From Streptosporangiaceae bacterium (GTDB taxonomy: Bacteria > Actinomycetota > Actinomycetes > Streptosporangiales > Streptosporangiaceae), in contig JASHOI010000005.1 of the NCBI GenBank assembly GCA_030041195.1, positions 1 to 20,512 on the forward strand: 20,512 nucleotides of DNA, read 5' to 3'. Position 1 is the stretch's first letter. Every line of letters begins with the position of its first letter. Positions 1-7,510 of the stretch are shown piece after piece. Under the pieces are notes generated by a model, which did not search any database, had not been told where the DNA came from, and saw only the letters and a list, made by a program, of their open reading frames with translations. A program made the position numbers and the translations under genes.

Positions 1-1031
1 TCGTTCTCAGCGAGGATCCGGAGCAGGTCGGCCGCGAACGCCGGCCCGCTGGACGGTGTCGTCGAGTTCGACAGCTTGATGGCCGCGTCGCCGCTCGCGG
101 CGTCGATCCGCAGCACCCCGGTAAACCCGGGCATCGAGCCGGTGTGGCCGTAGCTGCGGCGGCCGCCGGAGTTCCAGAGCTGCAGCCCGAGCCCGTAACC
201 GAGGTCCCACGGCCGGTCCGGCTCGTCGGAGACAGCGACCGGCCGGCGCATCTCGGCCAGCGTTTCGGGGTTGAGCAGGGTGCCGCGCCCGGGGCCCGCG
301 CCGGCCAGGAATCCTGCCCAGCGCGCCAGGTCGGCGACGGTTGTCCACAGCTGGCCAGCGGGCGACATCACCGCCGCGTCGTGCTCCGGCTCGGGCAGCA
401 GCAGGTCAGCGTGCGGGTGCACGGCGAAACCGATGGCATGCGGCGGCTGCGGCCTGACCGTGGTCCGGTGCATGCCCAGCGGGGCCAGCAGTTCCTCTCC
501 GATCACGTCATACCAGGGCCTGCCGCGCAGCCGAGCGATGAGCTCGCCGAGCAGCGCGTAGCCGACGTTGGAGTAGTGGAACTGCCAGCCAGCCCGCATC
601 CGCCGCGCGTCCGGGCCGAGCGATCCGGCCGCCAGGGCGCCGAGCGGGAACCCCGCCGTCCGCTCCCACCACGGCCCGGCGGTCTCGGCGCGCAGCCCGG
701 AGGTGTGCGACAGCAGCTCGCCGATGGTCAGCTCGCTCGCCCCGGCCGCGCCCGGGACGTGCCGCCCGATCGGGTCGGACAGATCCAGCCGGCCCTCGTC
801 GCGGAGCCGCAGCACCGCAACCGCGATGAACGTCTTGGTGATGGAACCCGCCCGGTACTGCACGTCCGCATCCGGCGCCGGTCCCGTCGTGCCGCCGATC
901 CGGCCGCGCCCGCCGGACCAGACCAGCTCGGCGCCGCGGACCAGGCCGGCCGCCACGGACGGCAGCCTGTGCCGGATCTGCTCCTCTGCCAGCCGCGCGG
1001 CCAGCAGCCGCCGGGTGCGCTCATCGGTCAC
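1..1031 (-). CDS. Serine hydrolase, beta-lactamase / class C fold (3' end off window)
   Basis: Penicillin-binding-protein/beta-lactamase-fold hydrolase of the kind annotated as beta-lactamase family, esterase or D-aminopeptidase. All three active-site motifs are visible: SITK (nucleophile Ser63, Lys66), YSN (Tyr153-Asn155) and HTG (His296-Gly298, replacing KTG). There is no signal peptide at the N-terminus, so a cytoplasmic location is likely. The GTG at 1031 is chosen because the protein reads VTDERTRRLLAARL from there and a -10-like box lies 8 nt upstream with no Shine-Dalgarno sequence. At least 343 codons are present with no stop before the left edge, so the C-terminus is missing. The substrate cannot be told from the sequence. 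It is transcribed away from the S9 peptidase gene. Confidence 0.9.
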   Translation of the reverse strand, partial: MTDERTRRLLAARLAEEQIRHRLPSVAAGLVRGAELVWSGGRGRIGGTTGPAPDADVQYRAGSITKTFIAVAVLRLRDEGRLDLSDPIGRHVPGAAGASELTIGELLSHTSGLRAETAGPWWERTAGFPLGALAAGSLGPDARRMRAGWQFHYSNVGYALLGELIARLRGRPWYDVIGEELLAPLGMHRTTVRPQPPHAIGFAVHPHADLLLPEPEHDAAVMSPAGQLWTTVADLARWAGFLAGAGPGRGTLLNPETLAEMRRPVAVSDEPDRPWDLGYGLGLQLWNSGGRRSYGHTGSMPGFTGVLRIDAASGDAAIKLSNSTTPSSGPAFAADLLRILAEN

Positions 1032-1039
1032 GCCCGCCT

Positions 1040-1067
1040 ACGCTAGGCCGTCCCCGGTTCTTGTGAA
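1040..1067 (-). promoter_or_regulatory. Putative promoter of the serine hydrolase gene, leaderless type
   Basis: On the minus strand TTCACA (1062-1067, 5/6 match to TTGACA) is followed after 16 nt by TAGCGT (1040-1045, TANNNT type). The GTG start begins 8 nt after the -10 box and no ribosome binding site is present. That is the geometry of actinobacterial leaderless transcripts. Inferred by eye only. Confidence 0.4.
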
Positions 1068-1151
1068 ACCCCCAGGTGCGTCAGACTGGGCCATGGGCCG
1101 GAGACCGCGCCGAGGCCGCGCCCACGCGGCCCATGCACCGAGAGGATCGCA

Positions 1152-3524
1152 GTGCCCTACAAGGTCCCGGAACGCGACGTCGTCGCGATCGTCGATGCGC
1201 CGCCGACTCCCGTGGCGCTGCTGGCTCCGGGCGGACGGTTCGTCGCGCTCGTCCACTACGAGTCGCATCCGCCGATCGCCCTGCTCGAACGCCGTTATCT
1301 GCGGCTGGCCGGAGTCCGCCTGGATCCGGTGCTGGCCGGGCGCCAGCGAGTGCGCCGGCTGACCGGCCTTTCGGTGCTCCGGCTGGCCGACGGGACCGAA
1401 CGGGCCGTGGCCCTGCCGGAGGGGGCACAGCCGAGCGTTCCGGCCTGGTCGCCGGACGGCGGCGCGTTCGTGTTCACGGTGGACGAGGCCGACGGCATCG
1501 GGGTGTGGCTGGCCGACGCCGAGTCGGCCACGGCGCGGCAGGTGCCCGGGCTGCGGGTCCGCGATGTGCTCGGGGGTGACCCGCTCACGATCGGCGCGGC
1601 GGTCAGGTGGGCCCGCGACGGCGGCTCGCTGCTGGCGCTCGGCGCGCCGCGGGAGGCGCCAGAGCTGCCCGGGGCGCTGCTCGAGCCGCGCGTCGAGGAG
1701 ACCGAGGGCAAGCGATCGCAGATGGCGACCTACCAGGATCTGCTGCGGACCGCCGCCGACGCCGGCGCGTTCGAGGCGCTGGCCACCACGGTCCCGCTCC
1801 GGGTCGAGCCCGGCACCGGGGCGGTGAAGGAACTGGGGCCGCCAGGGCTCTACCAGCGCCTTTCCGACTCCCCGGACGGCGAGCACCTTCTGGTGCACCG
1901 TCTGCGGCGGCCCTTCTCGTTCCGGGTCCCTTACCAGTATTTCGCGCGCAACGTCGAGGTCTGGTCGGCCGAGGGCGAAGTGCAGCGCGTCATCGCCGAG
2001 CTCGGGGTCAGCGACGAGGTCCCGCGGCAGGGAGTGCCGACCGGCCCGCGGCAGGTGTCCTGGGAGGAACGGGCGCCGGCCACGCTGATCTGGACCGAGG
2101 CGCTGGACGGCGGCGACCCGGTGGCGCCGGCCGAGCACCGCGACCGCGTGATGCGGCTGGCCGCGCCGTTTGCCGCGGAGCCGGAGCGGGTGTTCGATGT
2201 GCAGCACCGCTGCCTCGGCTGGCTGGACCTGGACGAGCCGGATCAGCTGCTGCTGACCGAGCACGACCGCGATCGCCGGTGGCTGACCACCTGGATGTGC
2301 GACCTGGCCGAGCCGGAGCGCCGCCGGGTCCTGTTCGACCACTCGGTGGACGACGCCTACGCCGACCCCGGCTCGCCGATGATGGTGACCAACCCCGACG
2401 GCAGCCGGACCGTGCTGCAGGACGGCTCGGTGATCTACCTGCGCGGGGACGGGTCGACGCCGGAAGGGGACCGGCCGTTCCTCGACCGCCTCGATCTCGC
2501 CACGCTGGAGAAGCAACGGCTGTACCAGAGCCCGGCGGAGGGCCTGGACCAGGTGATGGGCTTCCCAGCGCCCCCCGCCGCCGCCGAAGCCCCCGCGGGC
2601 GCCGTGCCGCAGCGCACCGAGATCCTGCTGTGGCATGAGAGCAGCAGCGAGCCGCCGAACCTCTACGTCGCCGAGCTCGACGGCTCGGCCGCGCGCGCGC
2701 TGACCGCCTGGCCGGACCCGCACCCGGAGCTGACCTCGATGCACAAGCGGCTGATCGTGCACGAGCGCGGCGACGGGGTCCAGCTTTCCGGCATGCTGCA
2801 CCTGCCGCCGGGCTACGACCCGGCCAGCGGCGGCCGCCTGCCGCTGGTGATCTGGGCCTACCCGCTGGACTACGGCGACCCGGCCACCGCGGGCCAGGTC
2901 CGCGGCAGCAGCCAGCGGTTCACCCGGCTGAACGCCCTGGAGCCGACGTGGTTCGTGCTGCGCGGCTTTGCGGTGCTCTCGAACGCCACGATGCCGGTGA
3001 TCGGCGATCCGGAGACGATGAACGACTCCTTCATCGAGCAGGTCACGGCGTCGGCGCGGGCGCACATCCAGGCCCTGGACGAGATGGGTATCGTGGACCG
3101 CTCGCGGGTGGTGGTTGGCGGGCACAGCTACGGCGGGTTCATGACCGCGAACCTGCTGGCGCACACCGACCTGTTCACCGCCGGGATCGCCCGCAGCGGC
3201 GCGTACAACCGGACCCTGACACCGTTCGGCTTCCAGGCCGAGCGGCGCAGCTTCTGGGAGGCGCCCGCCGTCTACGACCAGCTGTCGCCGTTCCGCTTCG
3301 CGGACCGGATCACCGCGCCGCTGCTGCTCATCCACGGCGAGCTGGACAGCAACTCGGGCACGTTCCCGATTCAGTCGGAGCGGCTTTACCAGGCGATCCA
3401 GGGCAACGGCGGGACCGCACGGCTGGTGCTGCTGCCGTACGAGAGCCACGGCTACCTGGCCCGCGAGTCGGTGCTGCACGTGCTCGCCGAGCAGTTCGAC
3501 TGGCTGCGGCGCTGGCTCGGCTGA
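1152..3524 (+). CDS. S9 family serine peptidase, glutamyl-endopeptidase-like prolyl oligopeptidase
   Basis: 790-residue alpha/beta-hydrolase peptidase with an N-terminal propeller-like region (about 1-540) and a C-terminal catalytic domain. The triad is readable: Ser659 in GGHSYGGF, Asp732 in HGELDSNSGT and His766 in ESHGY. The stretch SGAYNRTLTPFGFQ after the nucleophile is characteristic of the chloroplast glutamyl-endopeptidase (cGEP)-like branch of S9, so cleavage after Glu in peptides is a family-based guess. There is no signal peptide, so it is likely cytoplasmic. The GTG at 1152 is supported by GAGAGG about 7 nt upstream. It stands alone, divergent from the hydrolase to its left and followed by a strong hairpin. 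Confidence 0.93.
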   Translation: MPYKVPERDVVAIVDAPPTPVALLAPGGRFVALVHYESHPPIALLERRYLRLAGVRLDPVLAGRQRVRRLTGLSVLRLADGTERAVALPEGAQPSVPAWSPDGGAFVFTVDEADGIGVWLADAESATARQVPGLRVRDVLGGDPLTIGAAVRWARDGGSLLALGAPREAPELPGALLEPRVEETEGKRSQMATYQDLLRTAADAGAFEALATTVPLRVEPGTGAVKELGPPGLYQRLSDSPDGEHLLVHRLRRPFSFRVPYQYFARNVEVWSAEGEVQRVIAELGVSDEVPRQGVPTGPRQVSWEERAPATLIWTEALDGGDPVAPAEHRDRVMRLAAPFAAEPERVFDVQHRCLGWLDLDEPDQLLLTEHDRDRRWLTTWMCDLAEPERRRVLFDHSVDDAYADPGSPMMVTNPDGSRTVLQDGSVIYLRGDGSTPEGDRPFLDRLDLATLEKQRLYQSPAEGLDQVMGFPAPPAAAEAPAGAVPQRTEILLWHESSSEPPNLYVAELDGSAARALTAWPDPHPELTSMHKRLIVHERGDGVQLSGMLHLPPGYDPASGGRLPLVIWAYPLDYGDPATAGQVRGSSQRFTRLNALEPTWFVLRGFAVLSNATMPVIGDPETMNDSFIEQVTASARAHIQALDEMGIVDRSRVVVGGHSYGGFMTANLLAHTDLFTAGIARSGAYNRTLTPFGFQAERRSFWEAPAVYDQLSPFRFADRITAPLLLIHGELDSNSGTFPIQSERLYQAIQGNGGTARLVLLPYESHGYLARESVLHVLAEQFDWLRRWLG

Positions 3525-3550
3525 CCGCCAGACCCGGGATCACAAAGAGA

Positions 3551-3597
3551 GTCACCCGGGGGCCCGGCGGTCCACAGGCCGGGCCCCTCCGGGTGAC
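3551..3597 (+). terminator. Strong stem-loop terminator after the S9 peptidase gene
   Basis: GTCACCCGGGGGCCCGGC (3551-3568) pairs with 3578-3597 over about 18 bp with one 2-nt bulge and a 9-nt loop. It begins 26 nt after the stop codon. There is no clear T-tract, which is common for actinomycete terminators. The rest of the gap up to 3727 shows nothing else I can name. Confidence 0.7.
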
Positions 3598-3727
3598 GTG
3601 CGCGGCAGTGCCGGATTTGCGGGAGCAGGACAGGTTCCGGCGGGCCCTCGGCCGCGCTATGGAAATAGCACACCGCAGCAAGGTGGGACCACGCTGAGTA
3701 TCGTCTTCGGATCACCTGGATAGTGAG

Positions 3728-3753
3728 GCGGCGTCTGGGCGCCGGGACGCCGC
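3728..3753 (-). terminator. Short stem-loop after the PEP-mutase-like gene
   Basis: GCGGCGTC (3728-3735) and GACGCCGC (3746-3753) form a perfect 8-bp stem with a 10-nt loop. It starts 1 nt beyond the leftward gene's stop codon. The position suggests a terminator or 3'-end-protecting hairpin; there is no T-tract. Confidence 0.5.
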
Positions 3754-3754
3754 G

Positions 3755-4588
3755 TCAGCGGGCAAACAGGCCGTTGATCGCGCCGAAGCCGAGCGCCGCC
3801 TCGAGCCCGCCGTAGCTGCCCCCAGCGAGCAACTCGGCCGCCGCGTCCCTGGCGACGGTATAGGCCGCCTGGGCGATCGCGGTGCCGACGCTGACCCGCC
3901 GGACGCCGGCCGCCGCCAGCTCGCCGACCGGCGGCGCGCCAGGCCCAGCCATGATGTTGACCGGCAGCGGCGACGATCTGGCCAGCTCGGTTATGGCCGG
4001 CAGCGCGGTGAGACCGGGCACGAACAGGCCGTCAGCGCCGGCCTCGGCGTACCCAGACGAGCGGGCGAGCACATCGGCGAGCCGTCCCGGCGCGGCCCCG
4101 ATGCCGTAGAGGAATACGTCGGTCCGCGCGTTGACAAACAGCCCGGGCAGGCCGGCGGCGTCCGCAGCGGCCCGGGCGGCCCGGATGCGGGCAGCCTGCG
4201 CGGCGGGGTCGAACAGCGGGCCGCCGGGGGCGCGGGAGTCTTCGACGTTCACGCCGACCGCGCCGGCGGCTATGACGGCCCGCACCGTGGCGGCCACATC
4301 GTCCGGGCCGGGCCCGTATCCGCCTTCGATGTCGGCCGTCACCGGGATCGCCACCGCGGCCGCGATCTCGCGGACCCGCTGTGTCATTTCGGTGCGGGTG
4401 AGGCTCTGGCCGTCCGGGCGGCCGAGCGACCACGAGATGCCGCCGCTGGTGGTGGCGATCGCCTGCGCGCCGGCCAGCGCGATCACCGCCGCACTGCCGG
4501 CGTCCCAGGCGTTCGGCAGGATGAGCACGCCGGCCTGGTGCAGGGCCCGAAGCCGCTCGGCACTGGCCAGCTGGGTCTTTCCGGTCAT
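3755..4588 (-). CDS. Isocitrate lyase / PEP mutase family protein
   Basis: 277-residue TIM-barrel protein of the PEP-mutase/isocitrate-lyase superfamily (PF13714 type), which makes or breaks C-C or P-C bonds next to a carboxylate. Visible signatures are LILPNAWDAGSA (residues 22-33), the metal-site segment TADIEGGYGPG with Asp86, and GVNVEDS with Glu117 and Asp118. The KKCGH catalytic loop of true isocitrate lyases is absent, so it is not a glyoxylate-cycle enzyme; a carboxy-PEP mutase, lyase or oxaloacetate hydrolase-type activity is possible. ATG at 4588 has GAAGGAA about 6 nt upstream. It follows the ABM-domain gene by 74 nt in the same direction and probably shares its transcript. Confidence 0.9.
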   Translation of the reverse strand: MTGKTQLASAERLRALHQAGVLILPNAWDAGSAAVIALAGAQAIATTSGGISWSLGRPDGQSLTRTEMTQRVREIAAAVAIPVTADIEGGYGPGPDDVAATVRAVIAAGAVGVNVEDSRAPGGPLFDPAAQAARIRAARAAADAAGLPGLFVNARTDVFLYGIGAAPGRLADVLARSSGYAEAGADGLFVPGLTALPAITELARSSPLPVNIMAGPGAPPVGELAAAGVRRVSVGTAIAQAAYTVARDAAAELLAGGSYGGLEAALGFGAINGLFAR

Positions 4589-4662
4589 GCTGTTCCTTCG
4601 TCCGTTGCCGGGCCGGGCGCCGTGCCGGAAGCGTTCCCGGCGCGGCGCCGCGCCGCGGTGCC

Positions 4663-4959
4663 TCAGATGCCGACGACGAGCTGGTGGTCGAGCTCGACGA
4701 ACTCCGTGATCAGGTCGGCGAACCTCCCGGCGATGAGCTCCTTGTAGGCCGAAGAGCCGGTGTGCGCGTCGTAGGCGGCCTGGTCGGCGAAGTGCTCGAC
4801 GAACAGCAGATAATCCGGCCTGGCCGGGTCGCGGTAGACGCGGAACGACAGCGTGCCCGGCTCACTGGCCGGCCCACGGGGCGCGAACTCCTCGACGATC
4901 GCTTCGACCTCGGCCTGCCGGCCGGGCTTGAGGTTGATCGGGAACACCTTTGCCAGCAC
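4663..4959 (-). CDS. ABM-domain (antibiotic biosynthesis monooxygenase-like) small protein
   Basis: 98-residue ferredoxin-like alpha/beta barrel of the ABM / putative quinol monooxygenase type. The chain opens LVLAKVFPINLKPG, followed by the family-typical EPGTLSFRVYRDPARPDYLLFVEHF and AYDAHTGSSAYKEL. Such proteins usually dimerise and act on small aromatics or quinones without cofactors; the substrate here is unknown. An upstream TTG at 4965 is open in frame, but AGGAGG ends only about 2 nt before it and lies 8 nt before the GTG at 4959, so GTG 4959 is the better start. It is the first gene of the leftward pair with the PEP-mutase-like gene and is divergent from the Ada/AlkA-like gene. Confidence 0.85.
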   Translation of the reverse strand: MLAKVFPINLKPGRQAEVEAIVEEFAPRGPASEPGTLSFRVYRDPARPDYLLFVEHFADQAAYDAHTGSSAYKELIAGRFADLITEFVELDHQLVVGI

Positions 4960-5034
4960 GAGCAATCCCTCCTGAGTCAGGCGCAGCGATGCGCATCCGA
5001 TGCGGTCAACGATGCCGGCCGGGGCCGGGGATGT

Positions 5035-5099
5035 CTGGCCGGATCCGGACCGATGGTGCCCGGCCGCAGGCGCCCGGGATCTTGTCCGGATCCGGCCAG
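5035..5099. promoter_or_regulatory. Perfect 16-bp inverted repeat in divergent intergenic region
   Basis: CTGGCCGGATCCGGAC (5035-5050) is repeated exactly in reverse complement at 5084-5099 with a 33-nt spacer. Each arm contains the self-palindrome CCGGATCCGG. The element lies between the divergent ABM (start 4959) and Ada/AlkA-like (start 5133) genes, so it could be a dimer-of-dimers operator or a long leader stem-loop. No protein partner is established. Confidence 0.6.
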
Positions 5100-5132
5100 C
5101 GGCGCTGCCGCGCGGCGCCTATACCTGAAGAG

Positions 5133-6317
5133 GTGACCAGCTACTCGGCCGTGCTGACCACCGGGATCTACTGCCGGCCTGGCTGCGGCGCCAGGCCGCT
5201 GGCGGAGAACGTGCGCACGTTCGAGATGGCCGCGAGCGCGGAAGCGGCCGGGTTCCGGGCCTGCCTGCGCTGCCGCCCGTACCGGTCAGCGAGCCCCATC
5301 GCTTCCGGGGCGCCGGAACTCGTCTGCCGCGGAGTCCAGCTGATCATCGACGGGGTGCTGGACACCGGCACCGAGGCTTCGCTCGGGGCGCGGCTTGCGG
5401 TCTCGCCGCGGCATCTGCGGCGGATCTTCAACGACCACCTGGGCGTCACGCCCGACCATCTGGCCCGGTCGCGGCGAGCACATTTCGCCCGGCGGCTGCT
5501 CGACGACACCGACCTGAACGTGGCCGACATCGCGTTCGCGTCGGGGTTTGCCAGCCTGCGGCAGTTCAACCGGCAGATGCGCCAGGTCTTCCTTGCCTCA
5601 CCGCGCGAGCTGCGGGACCGCCGGCACCGCACCGACCGGCTGGCCGCCGACGGCGGTCTGACCATGCGGCTGCCGTTCCAGCCGCCCTTTGACTGGGATC
5701 ACATGGCGGCGCTGCTTGCCGACCGCGCCGTGCCCGGCGTGGAGTCGGTGTCCGGCCGGGTCTACCGCCGGACGATCAGCCTCGACGGCGCCCCGGGCGT
5801 GCTCGAGGTCCATCCGGGAGGACCAGATCACCTGCTGCTGCGCGCGCACCTGCCGTACTGGGAAGGGCTGATTCACGTGGCGGAACGCGCCGGCCGGATG
5901 GTCGGCGCCGACGCCGCCCCCGCGGCCCGTGCGCCGGGAGCCTGGGGCCCGTTCGAGGCGGCTGTCCAGGCCATCGTCGCCGAGGACGGCGAGCACCCCG
6001 GCGCGGCGAGCGCGCGACTTGGCCGGCTGGTGCGCCGGTTCGGCCCGCGCGTGCCGGGGCTCACCCACGGGCTCACGCACCTGTTCCCGTCTGCCGAGGT
6101 CCTGGCCGCCGCGGACCTCGGCGGCCTCGGCCTGCCCCCGGCTGCCGCCAGCAGCATCGCCGCCCTCGCCGCCGGCGTTACCCGTGGGCAGATCGCGCTC
6201 GACCACGCCGTCCCCCGGTCAGACCTGGTCGCCTCGCTGACCGCGGTGGCAGGTATCGGGCCGGCCACCGCCCAGGAGATCGCGGTACGGCTGGGCCACC
6301 GCGACCGGGCGCGCTGA
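5133..6317 (+). CDS. Ada-type Zn domain + AraC HTH + degenerate AlkA-like glycosylase
   Basis: About 394 residues. Residues 1-50 form the Ada Zn/methyl-acceptor domain (TTGIYCRPGC ... ACLRC, four Cys). Residues 60-155 are an AraC-type double HTH (LGARLAVSPRHLRRIFNDHLG; VADIAFASGFASLRQFNRQM). Next come an AlkA N-terminal-like domain (MRLPFQPPFDWDHM) and a helix-hairpin-helix glycosylase part ending at GIGPATAQEIAVRL. The chain stops about 10 residues after that hairpin. The catalytic Asp segment of AlkA (DVFLPDD in E. coli), the hairpin Trp and the usual GQQVS-type helix are missing, so base excision is doubtful while DNA binding and methyl sensing may remain. GTG 5133 fits the family N-terminus but has only a weak GAAGAG upstream; the frame is open back to 4950 (ATG at 4989 and 5031). 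Confidence 0.8.
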   Translation: MTSYSAVLTTGIYCRPGCGARPLAENVRTFEMAASAEAAGFRACLRCRPYRSASPIASGAPELVCRGVQLIIDGVLDTGTEASLGARLAVSPRHLRRIFNDHLGVTPDHLARSRRAHFARRLLDDTDLNVADIAFASGFASLRQFNRQMRQVFLASPRELRDRRHRTDRLAADGGLTMRLPFQPPFDWDHMAALLADRAVPGVESVSGRVYRRTISLDGAPGVLEVHPGGPDHLLLRAHLPYWEGLIHVAERAGRMVGADAAPAARAPGAWGPFEAAVQAIVAEDGEHPGAASARLGRLVRRFGPRVPGLTHGLTHLFPSAEVLAAADLGGLGLPPAAASSIAALAAGVTRGQIALDHAVPRSDLVASLTAVAGIGPATAQEIAVRLGHRDRAR

Positions 6318-6345
6318 GCGCCAGCGGCCGCCGGCGTTACCGGGA

Positions 6346-6381
6346 GTTAACATTGTCAACACTTGCGTGTTGCTGCACTAT
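6346..6381 (+). promoter_or_regulatory. Promoter/operator of the TetR gene
   Basis: A 15-bp near-palindrome GTTAACATTGTCAAC (6346-6360) overlaps a -35-like TTGTCA (6353-6358). After 17 nt follows a weak -10, CACTAT (6376-6381). A second perfect dyad, CAACAC-TTGC-GTGTTG (6357-6372), fills the promoter spacer. The start GTG lies 6 nt past the -10 without a ribosome site. The layout is that of autorepression by the downstream TetR protein. Confidence 0.5.
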
Positions 6382-6387
6382 GAAGCC

Positions 6388-7041
6388 GTGGCACATACTC
6401 GTGTCGGCCGGGCCGGCTATCACCACGGCGACCTGCCCAACGCGCTGGCCGACGCAGCGACCGACCTGGCCCGCCGCGGCGGCCCGGAGGCGGTCGTGCT
6501 CAGGGAGGCGGCGCGCCAGGTCGGCGTCTCGGCCGCGGCCGCCTACCGGCACTACGTGGGGCACGGTGAGCTGCTGCAGGCGGTCAAGCGGCGGGCGCTC
6601 GAGTCGCTGGCCGACGCGATGCAGAACGGCCTGGACGGCGGCGAGCCGCTGCCGGATCCCGCCGCTGACGCGGTGCGCCGGTTCACGAACCTGGGCCGCG
6701 CCTACGTCGGGTTCGCGCTGACCAACCCCGGCCTGTTCCACACGGCGTTCTGCCAGCCGGGCATGGGGCGCCCCGACCGTGAGGTGAAGGCGCGGATCGA
6801 GGCCAGCCGCCCGTACCAGATCCTGTCCGGGTCGCTCGACGAACTCGTCGCCGCCGGCCTGCTCCCCGGTACCCGGCGCGGTGTTGCCTCGATCGCGTTC
6901 TGGGCGGCCGTGCACGGCCTGGCCACCCTGCTCGTCGACGGGCCGCTCGCGGCGATGAGCGAGCCGGAGCAGCGCCTGGCCATCCAGCGAACCCTGGACA
7001 TCCTCATCGAGGGCATCGGCTCGGCCCCCGGCCCCGCTTAG
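6388..7041 (+). CDS. TetR/AcrR family transcriptional regulator (WHG-type C-terminal domain)
   Basis: 217-residue one-component repressor. The N-terminal HTH (about residues 13-58) contains YHHGDLPNALADAATDL, a signature of TetR proteins with a WHG-type ligand domain, then VVLREAARQVGVSAAAAYRHYVGHGELL. The C-terminal region has FALTNPGLFHTAF and FWAAVHGLATLLVDGPL, again WHG-like. GTG 6388 is preferred over the in-frame GTG at 6367, because the latter falls inside the palindrome and would place the operator in coding sequence. It is preceded by its own putative operator and has no close partner downstream, so the target is not obvious. Similar sites stand in front of the small membrane protein gene at 9501. 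Confidence 0.88.
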   Translation: MAHTRVGRAGYHHGDLPNALADAATDLARRGGPEAVVLREAARQVGVSAAAAYRHYVGHGELLQAVKRRALESLADAMQNGLDGGEPLPDPAADAVRRFTNLGRAYVGFALTNPGLFHTAFCQPGMGRPDREVKARIEASRPYQILSGSLDELVAAGLLPGTRRGVASIAFWAAVHGLATLLVDGPLAAMSEPEQRLAIQRTLDILIEGIGSAPGPA

Positions 7042-7081
7042 CCCCGGAAAATCCCGGGAACGGGTGCGCGGGCGGCAGACT

Positions 7082-7111
7082 TGTCCATCTGGGCGGTCCG
7101 AGTTCGTCGTC
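7082..7111 (+). promoter_or_regulatory. Putative ECF-sigma-dependent promoter of the YCII-sigma pair
   Basis: TGTCCA (7083-7087 plus flank) and CGTC/CGTCGTC (7105-7111) are separated by 17 nt, about 50-60 nt ahead of the YCII start. As I recall, ECF42 sigma factors are predicted to use TGTCGA ... CGTC-type promoters upstream of their own DGPF genes, so this would be an autoregulated promoter with one -35 mismatch. Confidence 0.4.
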
Positions 7112-7168
7112 ATGGCGACCGGCCGCTGCGGACACCGGCCGTCCGGACCGTGAAACCCTGGAGGAGCC

Positions 7169-7510
7169 ATGAAGTACCTGCTGCTGATCTGCAGTGACGA
7201 GAACGCCGAGCTGACCCCCGAGGAGCAGGCGGAGATCGGGCCCACGATGGACGCCTGGCTGAAGGACGTCGACGGCCGCGGGGTCCGCCTGCTCGGCAGC
7301 CAGCTCCGCCCGGTCAGCGACGCCACCACCGTGCGGATGCGTGGCGCCGACGTGCTGGTCGCCGACGGGCCGTTCGCCGAGACCAAGGAGCAGATCGCCG
7401 GCTTCGACATCATCGAGTGCGCCGACCTCGACGAGGCGATCGACGTGGCGTCCCGGCACCCGGTGGCGAGGTTCGGGTCGATCGAGGTGAGGCCGTTCTG
7501 GACGGACTGA
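7169..7510 (+). CDS. YCII-related (DGPF) domain protein
   Basis: 113-residue protein of the YCII superfamily. It starts MKYLLLICSDE and carries the diagnostic ADGPFAETKEQIAGFDIIEC segment (about residues 72-91). Members are small dimeric ferredoxin-like proteins of unknown, possibly enzymatic, function. They are typically encoded next to ECF sigma factors, as here. ATG 7169 has GGAGGAG just upstream. The stop codon overlaps the 5' region of the sigma gene, implying translational coupling; the pair probably responds to the same signal. Confidence 0.93.
   Translation: MKYLLLICSDENAELTPEEQAEIGPTMDAWLKDVDGRGVRLLGSQLRPVSDATTVRMRGADVLVADGPFAETKEQIAGFDIIECADLDEAIDVASRHPVARFGSIEVRPFWTD

Noticed and set aside
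1038..3479. Very long open frame (813 codons) antisense to the S9 peptidase gene
   Set aside because: Its product is a Arg/Gly/Gln/His-rich chain with no recognisable motif, while the opposite strand encodes a complete peptidase. Such antisense frames are expected in GC-rich codon-biased DNA.
7043..7059. Weak hairpin CCCGG/CCGGG after the TetR gene
   Set aside because: Only 5 bp with no T-tract; too weak to call a terminator.
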